Shown here piece by piece: positions 17,192 to 26,331 of a stretch of DNA of 64,000 bases (positions within the stretch are counted from its first letter, which is position 1; each line of letters starts with the position of its first letter). Origin of the DNA: Parabacteroides merdae ATCC 43184 (GTDB taxonomy: Bacteria; Bacteroidota; Bacteroidia; Bacteroidales; Tannerellaceae). Location of the stretch: the NCBI RefSeq assembly GCF_025151215.1, contig NZ_CP102286.1, positions 3,348,001 through 3,412,000 of the forward strand, given 5' to 3'. The notes under the pieces were generated by a model. It was given only the letters and a program-made list of their open reading frames with translations. It made no database searches and was not told the DNA's origin. The position numbers and the translations under genes are program-made.

Positions 17192-18823
17192 ATGAACATA
17201 CAAAAATTGAAATTACTGTTAGCAACAGCCTGTCTGGCTCCCCTGCCACTCATCGCCCAAATCACGGAAAGAGAACGGCCGGCAGAATGGAAGCACCTCA
17301 TTACAGGCGGACGCTACATGGACCGTTTCGAAGCAATGCCAGAAGGTACGCTCTCCGGAGAGACGTGGGGAGCGGACAGCGTACGCCCCCGGTATATCGA
17401 CAACGGTATCGAACATCCCGACATCTCGTTCTGGGGAGGCAATATCCTCCAAACGCCGGACCGGAAATACCATCTGTTCGTATGCGGATGGCCGGAAAGC
17501 GCTCCCAAAGGGCATATGGAATGGCCCAATTCAACCGTTTATCATGCAACCGGCGATCATCTGCATGGGCCTTTCACCATCCAAGACACAATCGGGAAAG
17601 GGCATAACCCGGAGGCTTTCGTCCTCAACGACAGCCGGATCGTCGTATATGTCATCGACGGATATTATATAGCCGACCAGGTCAACGGCCCCTGGCAATA
17701 CGGAAAGTTTACGTTCAATCCCCGCGACCGGAAGATCATCGAAGGACTGAGCAACCTCAGCTTTGCCAAAAGGCAGGATGGCTCTTATCTGATGGTTTGC
17801 CGGGGAGGAGGCATCTGGATCAGCAAAGACGGCATCGCCCCTTACGAACAGATCACGGACAAGCGGGTCTATCCGCCTGTCAAAGGAGAGTTCGAGGACC
17901 CGGTCATCTGGCGGGATTCCCTGCAATACCACCTGATCGTGAATGACTGGCTGGGACGTATCGCCTTCTACCAACGTTCCAAAGACGGCATCCATTGGGT
18001 GACGGAACAAGGGGAAGCCTATGTGCCCGGCATCTCCTTCCATCGGGACGGGCATGTCGAGCATTGGTTCAAATACGAACGTCCTAAAGTATTCCAGGAC
18101 AAACAAGGACGTGTAGAGCAGATGAACTTTGCCGTCATCGACACCGTCAAATGGGACGATCATGGCAATGACAACCACAGTTCGAAGAATATCTGTATCC
18201 CGATGAACAAGGGGATGTTATTGTCCGTCCTGAACCGAACACCGATAACAGCCTCCACTGAAATCATCCGGGTCAAGATCCTAGCGGAAGAAGGCTTCGA
18301 CCCGCTCCGGGAGATCGATGTGCCGTCCCTGCGGTTCGGTTCATACAACGAAGTGAACTTCGGCAGAGGGTGTAAAGTGGTCAAAACCGAAGCATCCGGA
18401 AAAGACCTTATCCTGACATTCGACGGTAAGGGAAGCGGCATCACACCGGATGAATTCGCTCCGAAGATGATCGGAAAGGATAAAAACGGAAAACTGTTGT
18501 TCGGATATGCGAACCTGCCTTATGTCGATTACAAGCCGGCTCTATTATCCTGCCGACGTCCCGTTTACCGGGAAGGCCGGAACGAAGTCGAACTGGAAAT
18601 CCAGAACTTCGGACTATCGGTATCAGGAGAAATGACAGTCGAAATCAAGCAAGCCGGGGCAGGAATGGGCCGTCATACGGTCAAGCCCCTGCAACCGTAT
18701 GAAAAAGCAAGCCTCACTTTTACCCCTGAAAAGGGGAAATGGACGGATAAAGCGGATTACCAGGTAGTCTTCCTCCGGGATGGGCAAATAGTAGAAACAA
18801 ACAATTTCAATATCTCCAAATAA
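17192..18823 (+). CDS. Secreted beta-propeller glycoside hydrolase-like protein (GH43/GH117-like)
   Basis: A 543-residue protein with a signal peptide (MNIQKLKLLLATACLAPLPLIAQ). The ATG at 17192 is chosen because further upstream the frame has only a TTG. Repeated blade-like strands such as SFWGGNILQTPDRKYHLF, GHNPEAFVLNDSRIVVY and GEFEDPVIWRDSLQYHLI resemble five-bladed propeller glycosidases of the GH43/GH117 type, where acidic residues in similar places catalyse hydrolysis. A C-terminal beta-sandwich (about 440-543) follows. It lies 12 bp before the GH29 fucosidase gene and is probably co-transcribed. I cannot assign a family number or substrate with confidence. Confidence 0.7.
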   Translation: MNIQKLKLLLATACLAPLPLIAQITERERPAEWKHLITGGRYMDRFEAMPEGTLSGETWGADSVRPRYIDNGIEHPDISFWGGNILQTPDRKYHLFVCGWPESAPKGHMEWPNSTVYHATGDHLHGPFTIQDTIGKGHNPEAFVLNDSRIVVYVIDGYYIADQVNGPWQYGKFTFNPRDRKIIEGLSNLSFAKRQDGSYLMVCRGGGIWISKDGIAPYEQITDKRVYPPVKGEFEDPVIWRDSLQYHLIVNDWLGRIAFYQRSKDGIHWVTEQGEAYVPGISFHRDGHVEHWFKYERPKVFQDKQGRVEQMNFAVIDTVKWDDHGNDNHSSKNICIPMNKGMLLSVLNRTPITASTEIIRVKILAEEGFDPLREIDVPSLRFGSYNEVNFGRGCKVVKTEASGKDLILTFDGKGSGITPDEFAPKMIGKDKNGKLLFGYANLPYVDYKPALLSCRRPVYREGRNEVELEIQNFGLSVSGEMTVEIKQAGAGMGRHTVKPLQPYEKASLTFTPEKGKWTDKADYQVVFLRDGQIVETNNFNISK

Positions 18824-18835
18824 TCATTTATAAAC

Positions 18836-20977
18836 ATGAGACACACTTTTATCCTCCTGCTCGGAGCCATGCTCTCCCTACAAGGGCAAGCCCAGGACAA
18901 GCAGCTACCATTTCAGAACACGATCAAGGTCGAAGCAGGCGACAGCCACGCGGACATCATCGCGAAAGCCGCCCATGTCGTGCCTTCGCCCAACCAGTTG
19001 GCGGCATTGCAAAACGAGTTTATCGCCTTCATCCATTTCGGGCCGAACAGTTTTACCCGCCTGGAATGGGGAAGCGGAAAGGAAGACCCGAAAGTCTTCG
19101 ACCTGAAAGAGCTCGACACGGACCAGTGGTGCGAGGCCATGAAAGCAGCCGGCATGAAGATGGTGATTCTGACGGTCAAGCACCATGACGGGTTCGTCCT
19201 GTGGCAAAGCCGTTACACAAAACACGGCATCATGTCCACCGGTTTCCGCGACGGCAAAGGCGACATCCTGAAAGACCTGTCCGAATCCTGCCGCAAATAC
19301 GGATTGAAGTTAGGCGTCTATCTGTCACCGGCAGACCTGTACCATATCGAAAACCCGGAAGGGTTGTACGGCAACCTCAGCCCATACACCAAACGGACCA
19401 TCCCGCGGGAAGTCCCCGGACGGCCTTTTGCCAACAAGACCCGTTTCGAATTCGTAGTGGACGACTACAACGAATACTTCCTCAACCAACTCTTCGAGAT
19501 CCTAACCGAATACGGCCCGATCCACGAAGTATGGTTCGACGGGGCACATCCCAAGCGGAAAGGCGGACAGACCTACAACTATCCCGCCTGGAAAAAACTG
19601 ATCAAGGCACTTGCCCCCAACGCCGTTATCTTCGGACGGGAAGATGTCCGGTGGTGCGGCAATGAAGCCGGCGGCACACGGTCGACCGAATGGAACGTGA
19701 TCCCCTACCAGGCAAATCCGGACACGATGTCGAACTTCGCCGATATGACGGACAAAGACCTCGGAAGCCGTGAACAGCTCTATAAAGCCAAATACCTGCA
19801 TTACCAGCAGGCCGAAACCAACACTTCCATCCGCGAAGGCTGGTTCTACCGGGACGACACGCACCAGAAAGTACGAAGCACCGACGATGTGTTCGACATC
19901 TATGAACGCGCCGTAGGAGGCAACTCCACCTTCCTGTTGAACATCCCGCCCAACCGGGACGGCAAATTCTCTCCGACAGATGTAGCCGTGCTGAAGGAAA
20001 CCGGCCAGCGAATCCGGGAAACCTACGGGACCGACCTGTTCCGTCAGGCAAAAGGCCCGAAAGAGGTGCTCGACCAAAATGCAGACACCTATGTGACGGC
20101 CGATAAGGACGGGGCGGGAATCGTCATCTCCACTCCCCGACCTGTCACCCTCAACCGTTTGGTTCTCCAGGAAGCGATTGCCACCAACGGGGAACGGGTG
20201 GAAAGACACGCCGTGGATGCCTGGATCGACGGAGGATGGAAAGAGATCGCCCATGCCACCAACATCGGCTACAAGCGAATCCTGCGCTTCCCGGATGTCA
20301 CGACGGACAAGATACGGGTCCGCATACTCGAATCCCGCCTGACACCCGCCATCTGCACCATCTCCGCCCATCACTACAAAGCCCGTCCGCCCCGGTTGAG
20401 CGCACAGAGAAGCATGGACGGATTGGTTACCATCGAACCGATGGCACAGGAATTCGGCTGGAAAGCGCACGGCGAGAACATTGCCGAGAACCTGAACGCA
20501 GGTTTCAAGATCTACTATACGACAGACGGAACGGAACCATCGGCAGGCTCTACCGAATATAAAGCACCTTTCCTGATGGGAAACAGCGAACTGAAAGCGG
20601 TAGCCATCCTGAACGGAGAAAAGGGAGCTATCTTGCAGGAACGGTTCGGGCTGGTCAAGAAGGGATGGAAGATAGCCGACAAGACCGCGCAATCCCTCGC
20701 CATCGACCTCGGCAGCCAGCAAACGGTAAGCGGCTTTGCCTTCACCCCGCAAAAACAAGGCGGTAAGGGCACGGTAGCCGGTATCATCCGGATCAGCAAC
20801 GACGGAAAGAACTGGAAAGAGGTGGAACGCTTCGAATTCGGCAACCTGATCAACGACCCGTCCAAACGCTACCATCATTTCAAGCAAACGGTAAAAGCCC
20901 GCTACGTCCAAGTGGAAGCAGCGGAAATCGCCGCCCGTACGGAGGCTGCCGCCCTTGCTGGAATAGACATCTTCTAA
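18836..20977 (+). CDS. Secreted GH29 alpha-L-fucosidase with C-terminal carbohydrate-binding modules
   Basis: A 713-residue protein with a signal peptide (about 1-20). The GH29 barrel (about 50-390) shows FIHFGPNSFTRLEWG, the HHDGF motif (116-120) and WFDG with nucleophile Asp235. The C-terminal part has a discoidin-like module (about 415-515), a chitobiase-C-terminal-like segment (about 530-605, IYYTTDGTEPS) and a second F5/8 type C-like module to the end. This architecture is common in GH29 subfamily B enzymes that remove alpha-1,3/4-linked fucose from Lewis-type glycans, but linkage is inference. It follows the propeller protein by 12 bp. Confidence 0.92.
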   Translation: MRHTFILLLGAMLSLQGQAQDKQLPFQNTIKVEAGDSHADIIAKAAHVVPSPNQLAALQNEFIAFIHFGPNSFTRLEWGSGKEDPKVFDLKELDTDQWCEAMKAAGMKMVILTVKHHDGFVLWQSRYTKHGIMSTGFRDGKGDILKDLSESCRKYGLKLGVYLSPADLYHIENPEGLYGNLSPYTKRTIPREVPGRPFANKTRFEFVVDDYNEYFLNQLFEILTEYGPIHEVWFDGAHPKRKGGQTYNYPAWKKLIKALAPNAVIFGREDVRWCGNEAGGTRSTEWNVIPYQANPDTMSNFADMTDKDLGSREQLYKAKYLHYQQAETNTSIREGWFYRDDTHQKVRSTDDVFDIYERAVGGNSTFLLNIPPNRDGKFSPTDVAVLKETGQRIRETYGTDLFRQAKGPKEVLDQNADTYVTADKDGAGIVISTPRPVTLNRLVLQEAIATNGERVERHAVDAWIDGGWKEIAHATNIGYKRILRFPDVTTDKIRVRILESRLTPAICTISAHHYKARPPRLSAQRSMDGLVTIEPMAQEFGWKAHGENIAENLNAGFKIYYTTDGTEPSAGSTEYKAPFLMGNSELKAVAILNGEKGAILQERFGLVKKGWKIADKTAQSLAIDLGSQQTVSGFAFTPQKQGGKGTVAGIIRISNDGKNWKEVERFEFGNLINDPSKRYHHFKQTVKARYVQVEAAEIAARTEAAALAGIDIF

Positions 20978-21040
20978 GGCTCGTCCACAAACAGTATATA
21001 CCTTGTAAGGTAAAATCATATACGTTATAAACGTAAAAGA

Positions 21041-21082
21041 AAAAAGGTTATAGGGTAAAATAAAATTCCCTATAACCTTTTT
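21041..21082. terminator. Bidirectional intrinsic terminator between GH29 and GH35 genes
   Basis: AAAAAGGTTATAGGG (21041-21055) pairs perfectly with CCCTATAACCTTTTT (21068-21082) across a 12-base AT loop, giving A-tract/T-tract flanks on both sides. It serves both convergent genes. The stem core repeats the hairpin at 10957-10970. Confidence 0.9.
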
Positions 21083-21126
21083 TCTTTTATTCGTTCCTGT
21101 GCTAGCCCGGAAGAGCGAAGACAGAA

Positions 21127-23469
21127 TTACATCGCAAAAGGTGTAGCTTTCACATACGCCTTATATCCTTTGATCATGCCGGGGAATCCTTCTTCTGCAC
21201 GGGGCAGGTAGCGGAAACCGGATATCGTCTGCTCTTCCTTCAAATCGATCACGACCTGGTGCGGATATTTGTCTCCCCGCTTCGTGCTCCAATAGGTAGA
21301 TTCCTGCAAGTCATAGATCTTATCGGCAGTGAAGTTACCCCACTGCGTGCTTTCGCTGTCCGCATAGGAGATGTTCCAATGCTGGCGGGGGAGCGGTTTG
21401 CCGTCTTCGTCCAACAGATAGAACTCGGCCATAGCGGCATTGTCCTTGCCATCCTGTGCATCCAATGCTTCGAGGCAGAAATAGCGGCCCTTGACAGTCT
21501 GACCAAACTTCACTTCCTGCCAGCCGTTTCCGGGTTTCAGCGCACCGTTGGCAACCGGTTTCTCACCTTTCAGGTTCAGCGTCTGCCCCTCTTCACGGTG
21601 GGTAGCCGGGGCTTCAGCCCGCAACATATCCAAGATCGGTTCCTTCCGGCCTTCCACTACAGCCTTTTCCGGGCCTAACAGGTCGAGGATGATGATCTCG
21701 TTCTTTCCCTTCTTCAACCAGCATCCGGGCATAAACAAAGTCTGCTGAGGTCCGATCTCCCAGAAGCGGCCCATCGCCTTTCCGTTTACCCAAACCATGC
21801 CTTTTCCCCAGGTCTGCATGTCGAGGAACACGTCTCCGACTTCATCCAGCTCGAAAGTAGTCCGGTAATAAGCCGGTCCGTCGAGTTTGTCTCCCGCTGC
21901 ATACTTCTTGTCCTGTACGAAAGCGTAATCGACCGGGAAGCTGTAAACCTGCCAGTCTTCCAGTTCCTGTCTGCCGGTGTCGCTGATCAGTTCCACCTTA
22001 TCCGTAATCCCCTTACGGTCGTGGATGGCAACATCGAAGTTGACACGTCCCATCGCCTCTACCAGGATATCCAGGCGCGTTCCTGCTGCCAAAGCCGGCA
22101 GAACCACCGTGTTTTCACCTCTGCGACGATCCAGACGGCCCAACAGTTTGCCATCGGCAAAGACCTGCGCCCAGTCATGCACCTCATCGATCAACAGGGT
22201 CGTTCCTTCCTTTACGGCAGGCAGAGTCGTCCGGTAGAGGATCGTTCCCCAACCCTGGTCGAACTGCTCCATCGGTTTAATCTCTTTCGAAGCCTGGGGA
22301 GCAGGCAGATTGTCGAACAGCGGAGCCACTTCGCCGACGGTGAACGCCGGGATCTCGATCAAAGGATAAGCTGCCGGGACATCGGGTATGACCTGACCGG
22401 AATCGGCATATTGTGTCAGCAGTTCACGTAACTTGTAGTATTTGGGAGTCGCCCACCCCGCCTCGCTGATCGGGGCGTCATAGTCGTAGGAGCTGCACAT
22501 GGCGGAATAGGCCGGGCTGTTCGCACCGCCCCAATGTCCGAAAGTCGTCCCCCCGTGCGCCATATAGAGCGAGAAGGAGATATGGCGGTCCAGCATGTCC
22601 TTGATACCGGAAACCATCACCCCGGCATCGCGCGTCTCGTGCTTGCGTCCCCAATGGTCGAACCATCCGCTCCAGAACTCGCTGCACATCAGCGGAGCAT
22701 CGGGGCGTGCCTCTTTCAACTTCTTGAACTGGGCATCGATATTAGCTCCTGTCCCGAAGTTGATCGTCCAGACCAGATCATCCAAACCGTTCAACTGGAA
22801 AGTAGAGCTCCAGTCACACTGGAACAACGGGACATCCGTAAAGCCTGCCGCCTTCACCGCATCGCGGATATTGGCGATATACGCCTTGTCGGTAGCATAT
22901 GCCCCATACTCGTTCTCGACCTGTACCATGATGATATTCCCGCCCCGGGTCACCTGCAAGTCAGCCAACTGCTTGCCGATCTCGTTCATGAACAGCTTCG
23001 TCCGTTCGAGGAAATAGGGATCGTTGGTACGGAGCTTGATATCCTCCTTCTTCAACAACCACCAGGGCAGTCCGCCCATCTCCCACTCAGAGCAGACATA
23101 AGGGCCGGGACGCAACATGATATACATGCCTTCTTTCTGGGCCAGCCGGCAAAAAGCGGCAATATCGTTCTGCCCCTTGAAATCGAACTCGCCCGGTTTC
23201 TGCTCATGGATATTCCAGAACGCATAGATACAGATCGTATTCATGCCGAGTGCCTTGCACATCTGAATACGATGTTGCCAGTATTCGGCGGGGATACGGG
23301 TATAATGTATCTCCGCCGCCTTAATCACAAATGGTTTGCCATCCAGCAGGAAGGTTCCCTTCCCGATAGAAAAATCGTGCTTCTCCCCTTGTCTGGGACT
23401 GCATCCTGAGAGCAGGAGGATAACGCAGCAGGTTATCAATCCTGCTAAAATCTTGTTTACGTGTTTCAT
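21127..23469 (-). CDS. GH35 beta-galactosidase, lipoprotein
   Basis: A 780-residue protein with a lipoprotein signal (LLLSGC, Cys23), so probably outer-membrane anchored. The GH35 barrel shows IHYTRIPAEYW, YAFWNIHEQ, RPGPYVCSEWE, the acid/base Glu187 in MVQVENEYG and the nucleophile Glu264 in MCSEFWSGW. Galactose-binding-like jelly rolls follow, and the last ~90 residues resemble an F5/8 type C module. The gene starts 5 bp after GH95 ends, so the two are almost certainly one transcript. The enzyme likely removes terminal beta-galactose after fucose removal. Confidence 0.93.
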   Translation of the reverse strand: MKHVNKILAGLITCCVILLLSGCSPRQGEKHDFSIGKGTFLLDGKPFVIKAAEIHYTRIPAEYWQHRIQMCKALGMNTICIYAFWNIHEQKPGEFDFKGQNDIAAFCRLAQKEGMYIMLRPGPYVCSEWEMGGLPWWLLKKEDIKLRTNDPYFLERTKLFMNEIGKQLADLQVTRGGNIIMVQVENEYGAYATDKAYIANIRDAVKAAGFTDVPLFQCDWSSTFQLNGLDDLVWTINFGTGANIDAQFKKLKEARPDAPLMCSEFWSGWFDHWGRKHETRDAGVMVSGIKDMLDRHISFSLYMAHGGTTFGHWGGANSPAYSAMCSSYDYDAPISEAGWATPKYYKLRELLTQYADSGQVIPDVPAAYPLIEIPAFTVGEVAPLFDNLPAPQASKEIKPMEQFDQGWGTILYRTTLPAVKEGTTLLIDEVHDWAQVFADGKLLGRLDRRRGENTVVLPALAAGTRLDILVEAMGRVNFDVAIHDRKGITDKVELISDTGRQELEDWQVYSFPVDYAFVQDKKYAAGDKLDGPAYYRTTFELDEVGDVFLDMQTWGKGMVWVNGKAMGRFWEIGPQQTLFMPGCWLKKGKNEIIILDLLGPEKAVVEGRKEPILDMLRAEAPATHREEGQTLNLKGEKPVANGALKPGNGWQEVKFGQTVKGRYFCLEALDAQDGKDNAAMAEFYLLDEDGKPLPRQHWNISYADSESTQWGNFTADKIYDLQESTYWSTKRGDKYPHQVVIDLKEEQTISGFRYLPRAEEGFPGMIKGYKAYVKATPFAM

Positions 23470-23474
23470 ATAAG

Positions 23475-25760
23475 TTAATTGTATTGTACTGTCACTGTTT
23501 TATCTTTCTCTGTTTCCAGAATCAGGACTCCCTCCTTCTCCAGTTTATCTCCCTTGTTGCCCGTTACGGAAGCGACTTTGCATCCTTCAGGGATAGCCAG
23601 ACGCAACGTCCCGCCCTGTTCGGGCAAGATACGGACTTGCCGCACCTGCCCCGCCACCTTTTCGGCCGAGACAAGGAAAGCGCCCATGGCACGCAGTTTG
23701 TCGAAAGATACATCCTGCCAGGCAACCGGTACAGCCGGGAACACCCGGATAACGCCCGTATGGCTCTGGAGCAGCATCTCCTGGATACCGGCGGCAAAGG
23801 CGAAGTTTCCTTCCAAAGTAAACGGACGGTAGGTGAATTTCGACTTTCCGCTTTTCGTCTGGTCGCCGTTCGCATGGAACGTATTCGGGAGGCAGAAACA
23901 TTCGGCAAAGGTGCGCAACGCATCGGCAGCCCCTTCCCCATCGAAAGCACGGGCTTTCATATTCCCGAACCAGCTATAGGAATAGCCGCACCAGTAATCG
24001 GGACCGAAATCCTGTAGCTTCTTCAAGGTCGCTTTTATAATCTCCTGTGATTTCCCGCCCTGGCTCCAATCAATAAGGCCGAGCGGATGGATCGACATGG
24101 CGTGGGAGAAATGACGGTGCGACTGGTCGTAAGGGAAACCTTTTGCAAAGGTCAAAGCCCGGTCTTCATCCAGGTTCAGATCGGGCAGTTGAGCACCGAT
24201 CGCTTTCCAGTGGGCAGCCTCGTCTGCCAACCCCAATTCGGAAGCCAGCTCGGAAGCGGCATTGAAAGCAAAGTGCATCAAGGAAAGGTCATAGTTTGTC
24301 ATATCCTTGAACCACGCATTGATCGAGTTGTCGAAAATTTCCGGGCTGGAACTCAGCGGCAACCGGCGTACTCCGTCAGCATCGACTGTGGAGATCTGTT
24401 CGAGATAAGTCGCCACGTCCTTCAGAAACGGGTAGGCCCGCTCTTTCAGGAAAATGCGGTCGGCCGAATACTTCCAATGCAGATAGAAATGCTGTCCCAG
24501 CCATGCGCTGACCGTCGGCGACATGGAGTACTGTACCCATCCGCCCATCGGCTCGCCGGTCAGGGTGCAAACGCCGGGAACATTCATCCCGTCCGTCCCG
24601 AAATACTCTCGGGTATATTTTTTATACACATCACGCTGTTCCCAGAGGGTATTCAGATAGCCCATCCCCTCCTGCAAATGGTTGCCGGTATAGGCAGGCC
24701 AATAACTCAACTGTGTGTTCAGGTCATGATGGTAGTCTCCTTTCCAGGGCGGCAACATCCCGTTATCGGCTGTCCAGACTGCCTGAAGGGAAATCGGATA
24801 AGAGTCCTCGCGGGCAGCCGACCCGAACTTGTACATCTCGTTGTCGTACTGTTTCTGCAGGAGCGTATCCGGCAGCGAGACGGACGACTGTGCCCAATAG
24901 CCTTTCCAGAAGTCCATATGCGAGCGGTAGTCTGCCTCCACGCCACGCTCCATCGCTTCTGCCGTTTCCTGGTCGGCCCGGTCGGCGGCCAAAGAAGAAG
25001 TCAGGCTCCATACGCCGCTGAGCGTGCCGCCTTTCTGCTGCCAACGGACGACCACATCGTACGAAAAGCCTCCCCACCCTTCCTGATGGAAAGTGGTCGT
25101 ACCGGCTTCCTTCTGTATCGTCCCCTGTTTATATCCGAGGCGTCCCAGGGCCGGACCGGCATGCGAGTTGTCGCCTGCGACCTCGTCCGGATTGCTGTAG
25201 CGGGGTGCAATGATCTCCGGCGAAACCGTATCCGGCAGGTTCTCGAAGACAAACCATCCGACTGGCTCGCTGGCATGCACGAACGTCTGCAACTTCGTCC
25301 CGTTCTCCCAAAGCACCTCACAAAGGGCATTATTGAGGAAAAGATGTACGGAAGAGACTTTTCCGATCTTCAACGGGAACTCCAAAGCCGCCCCCGGTAT
25401 CTTAGACGGGGCAGGCAAAGCATTATAGGGGTGGTCGAACTTCTTCTGCACCGGCAGATAATCTCCTTTCCTCACCTGCTCACAGACCCAGGCAAAACGA
25501 TTGTTCGGTCCTGCAATACTATCCATCGGGCGCAAGTCCCAGAGATCCGTTCGATCCAGCGAAAAACGTAGCACAGAATCGCGTTGCCAGACTAATGTTC
25601 CTACTGTGGCATTTCCCAACGGGATTCCTTCATCCCAAGTCTTGGCCAAGTGACCAAACTGCAAGTCACTGCTTGTCGGTGTGACAGGCAGTGACTCCTT
25701 TTCGCAACAGGCAGCCAATAGGCATACGCTTATGCAAGTTAGCCAAAATTCCTTTTTCAT
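23475..25760 (-). CDS. GH95-like glycoside hydrolase (alpha-L-fucosidase / alpha-L-galactosidase family), lipoprotein
   Basis: A 761-residue protein with a probable lipobox (LLAAC). The N-terminal sandwich (about 30-250, GIPLGNATVGTLVWQRD, SLDRTDLWD) and the (alpha/alpha)6 region with HHDLNTQLSYWPAY fit GH95. In the characterised alpha-1,2-fucosidase the corresponding site is N-x-N; here it reads D-L-N and the following MNYW is LSYW, so activity may differ. Context with GH29, GH35 and a sulfatase supports host or plant glycan degradation. The family call is good; substrate is open. Confidence 0.8.
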   Translation of the reverse strand: MKKEFWLTCISVCLLAACCEKESLPVTPTSSDLQFGHLAKTWDEGIPLGNATVGTLVWQRDSVLRFSLDRTDLWDLRPMDSIAGPNNRFAWVCEQVRKGDYLPVQKKFDHPYNALPAPSKIPGAALEFPLKIGKVSSVHLFLNNALCEVLWENGTKLQTFVHASEPVGWFVFENLPDTVSPEIIAPRYSNPDEVAGDNSHAGPALGRLGYKQGTIQKEAGTTTFHQEGWGGFSYDVVVRWQQKGGTLSGVWSLTSSLAADRADQETAEAMERGVEADYRSHMDFWKGYWAQSSVSLPDTLLQKQYDNEMYKFGSAAREDSYPISLQAVWTADNGMLPPWKGDYHHDLNTQLSYWPAYTGNHLQEGMGYLNTLWEQRDVYKKYTREYFGTDGMNVPGVCTLTGEPMGGWVQYSMSPTVSAWLGQHFYLHWKYSADRIFLKERAYPFLKDVATYLEQISTVDADGVRRLPLSSSPEIFDNSINAWFKDMTNYDLSLMHFAFNAASELASELGLADEAAHWKAIGAQLPDLNLDEDRALTFAKGFPYDQSHRHFSHAMSIHPLGLIDWSQGGKSQEIIKATLKKLQDFGPDYWCGYSYSWFGNMKARAFDGEGAADALRTFAECFCLPNTFHANGDQTKSGKSKFTYRPFTLEGNFAFAAGIQEMLLQSHTGVIRVFPAVPVAWQDVSFDKLRAMGAFLVSAEKVAGQVRQVRILPEQGGTLRLAIPEGCKVASVTGNKGDKLEKEGVLILETEKDKTVTVQYN

Positions 25761-25797
25761 TCGTATTAAATCGATATTATTCTTTCTTTGTCTCCTG

Positions 25798-25805
25798 CAA
25801 AGATA
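25798..25805 (-). promoter_or_regulatory. -7 box of the GH95-GH35 operon
   Basis: TATCTTTG on the minus strand, 38-45 bp upstream of the GH95 start, fits TAnnTTTG. It lies directly beside the stop codon of the truncated GH2 gene. Confidence 0.55.
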
Positions 25806-25809
25806 CGGT

Positions 25810-26262
25810 TTATTGATTTAATAACTGCTTGATAGCTTCGTCCGAACGAGTTTCCGTCTCCCGGATTTTGTTATAGTCGAACAAAGCATCGAGTTCGTAA
25901 AGTTGCAGGGTAACAGTCGGGGCAAAACGGTCGGAAGCGACATAGTTGCGGACTGATGTCAGCAATTGTTGCATGGCCGGGCGTTTCTCTATATCCTTAA
26001 CCGGATCGACCACAAGGCCAAACTGCTTGCCGCTTGCCGCAATCTCTCCGCTTTCGCTTTCGAGCTGCCAAGTCAACTGCCCTTTACGGATCGCTTCGGG
26101 ACCGAAATGATAGATGCCCATCTTCGCAGTAAAGGTCTCCGCATTTGTGTAAGCACGCTTCTGAAGGCGCGCCAGCAGGACGATCGGAGCACATGATTCA
26201 CGGTATTTCTCAGGGGTTACCAACCCTTTGCTTTCCCAGAAGGCATCCAAGATACCGACTAC
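25810..26262 (-). pseudogene. 3' remnant of a GH2-type glycoside hydrolase gene
   Basis: About 150 codons remain, beginning VVGILDAFWESKG and continuing GLVTPEKYRESCAPIVLLARLQKRAYTNAETF, which resembles the region after the catalytic barrel of Bacteroidetes GH2 enzymes, where a linker and C-terminal sandwich start. No plausible start codon, signal peptide or catalytic domain precedes it, so it is a 5'-truncated gene. It abuts a fragment of an AraC-type gene on the other strand. Family assignment rests on the short LDAFW.SKG and RAYTNAETF segments and is moderate. Confidence 0.65.
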
Positions 26263-26331
26263 TTCTCCCGCCTCTTCAGCAAGATCATGGGGATGCCGCC
26301 GCTGGAGTACAAGAAGATGAAGAAAGGAGGA
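26242..26331 (+). pseudogene. Remnant of an AraC-type HTH C-terminus
   Basis: Thirty plus-strand codons read GIQDTDYFSRLFSKIMGMPP followed by LEYKKMKKGG, which is the last helix block of an AraC domain (compare GFQSPQYFSRIFKQQMGISP in the intact regulator at 9973-10848). It has no upstream part and no stop before the sulfatase gene, whose stop codon begins at 26332. It is a leftover of a regulator or hybrid two-component sensor lost by deletion. Confidence 0.7.

Noticed and set aside
19502..21019. 505-codon minus-strand ORF
   Set aside because: Antisense to the GH29 gene and extends through its terminator region; no recognisable domain.
24087..25571. 494-codon plus-strand ORF
   Set aside because: Antisense to the GH95 gene; no domain and no promoter.
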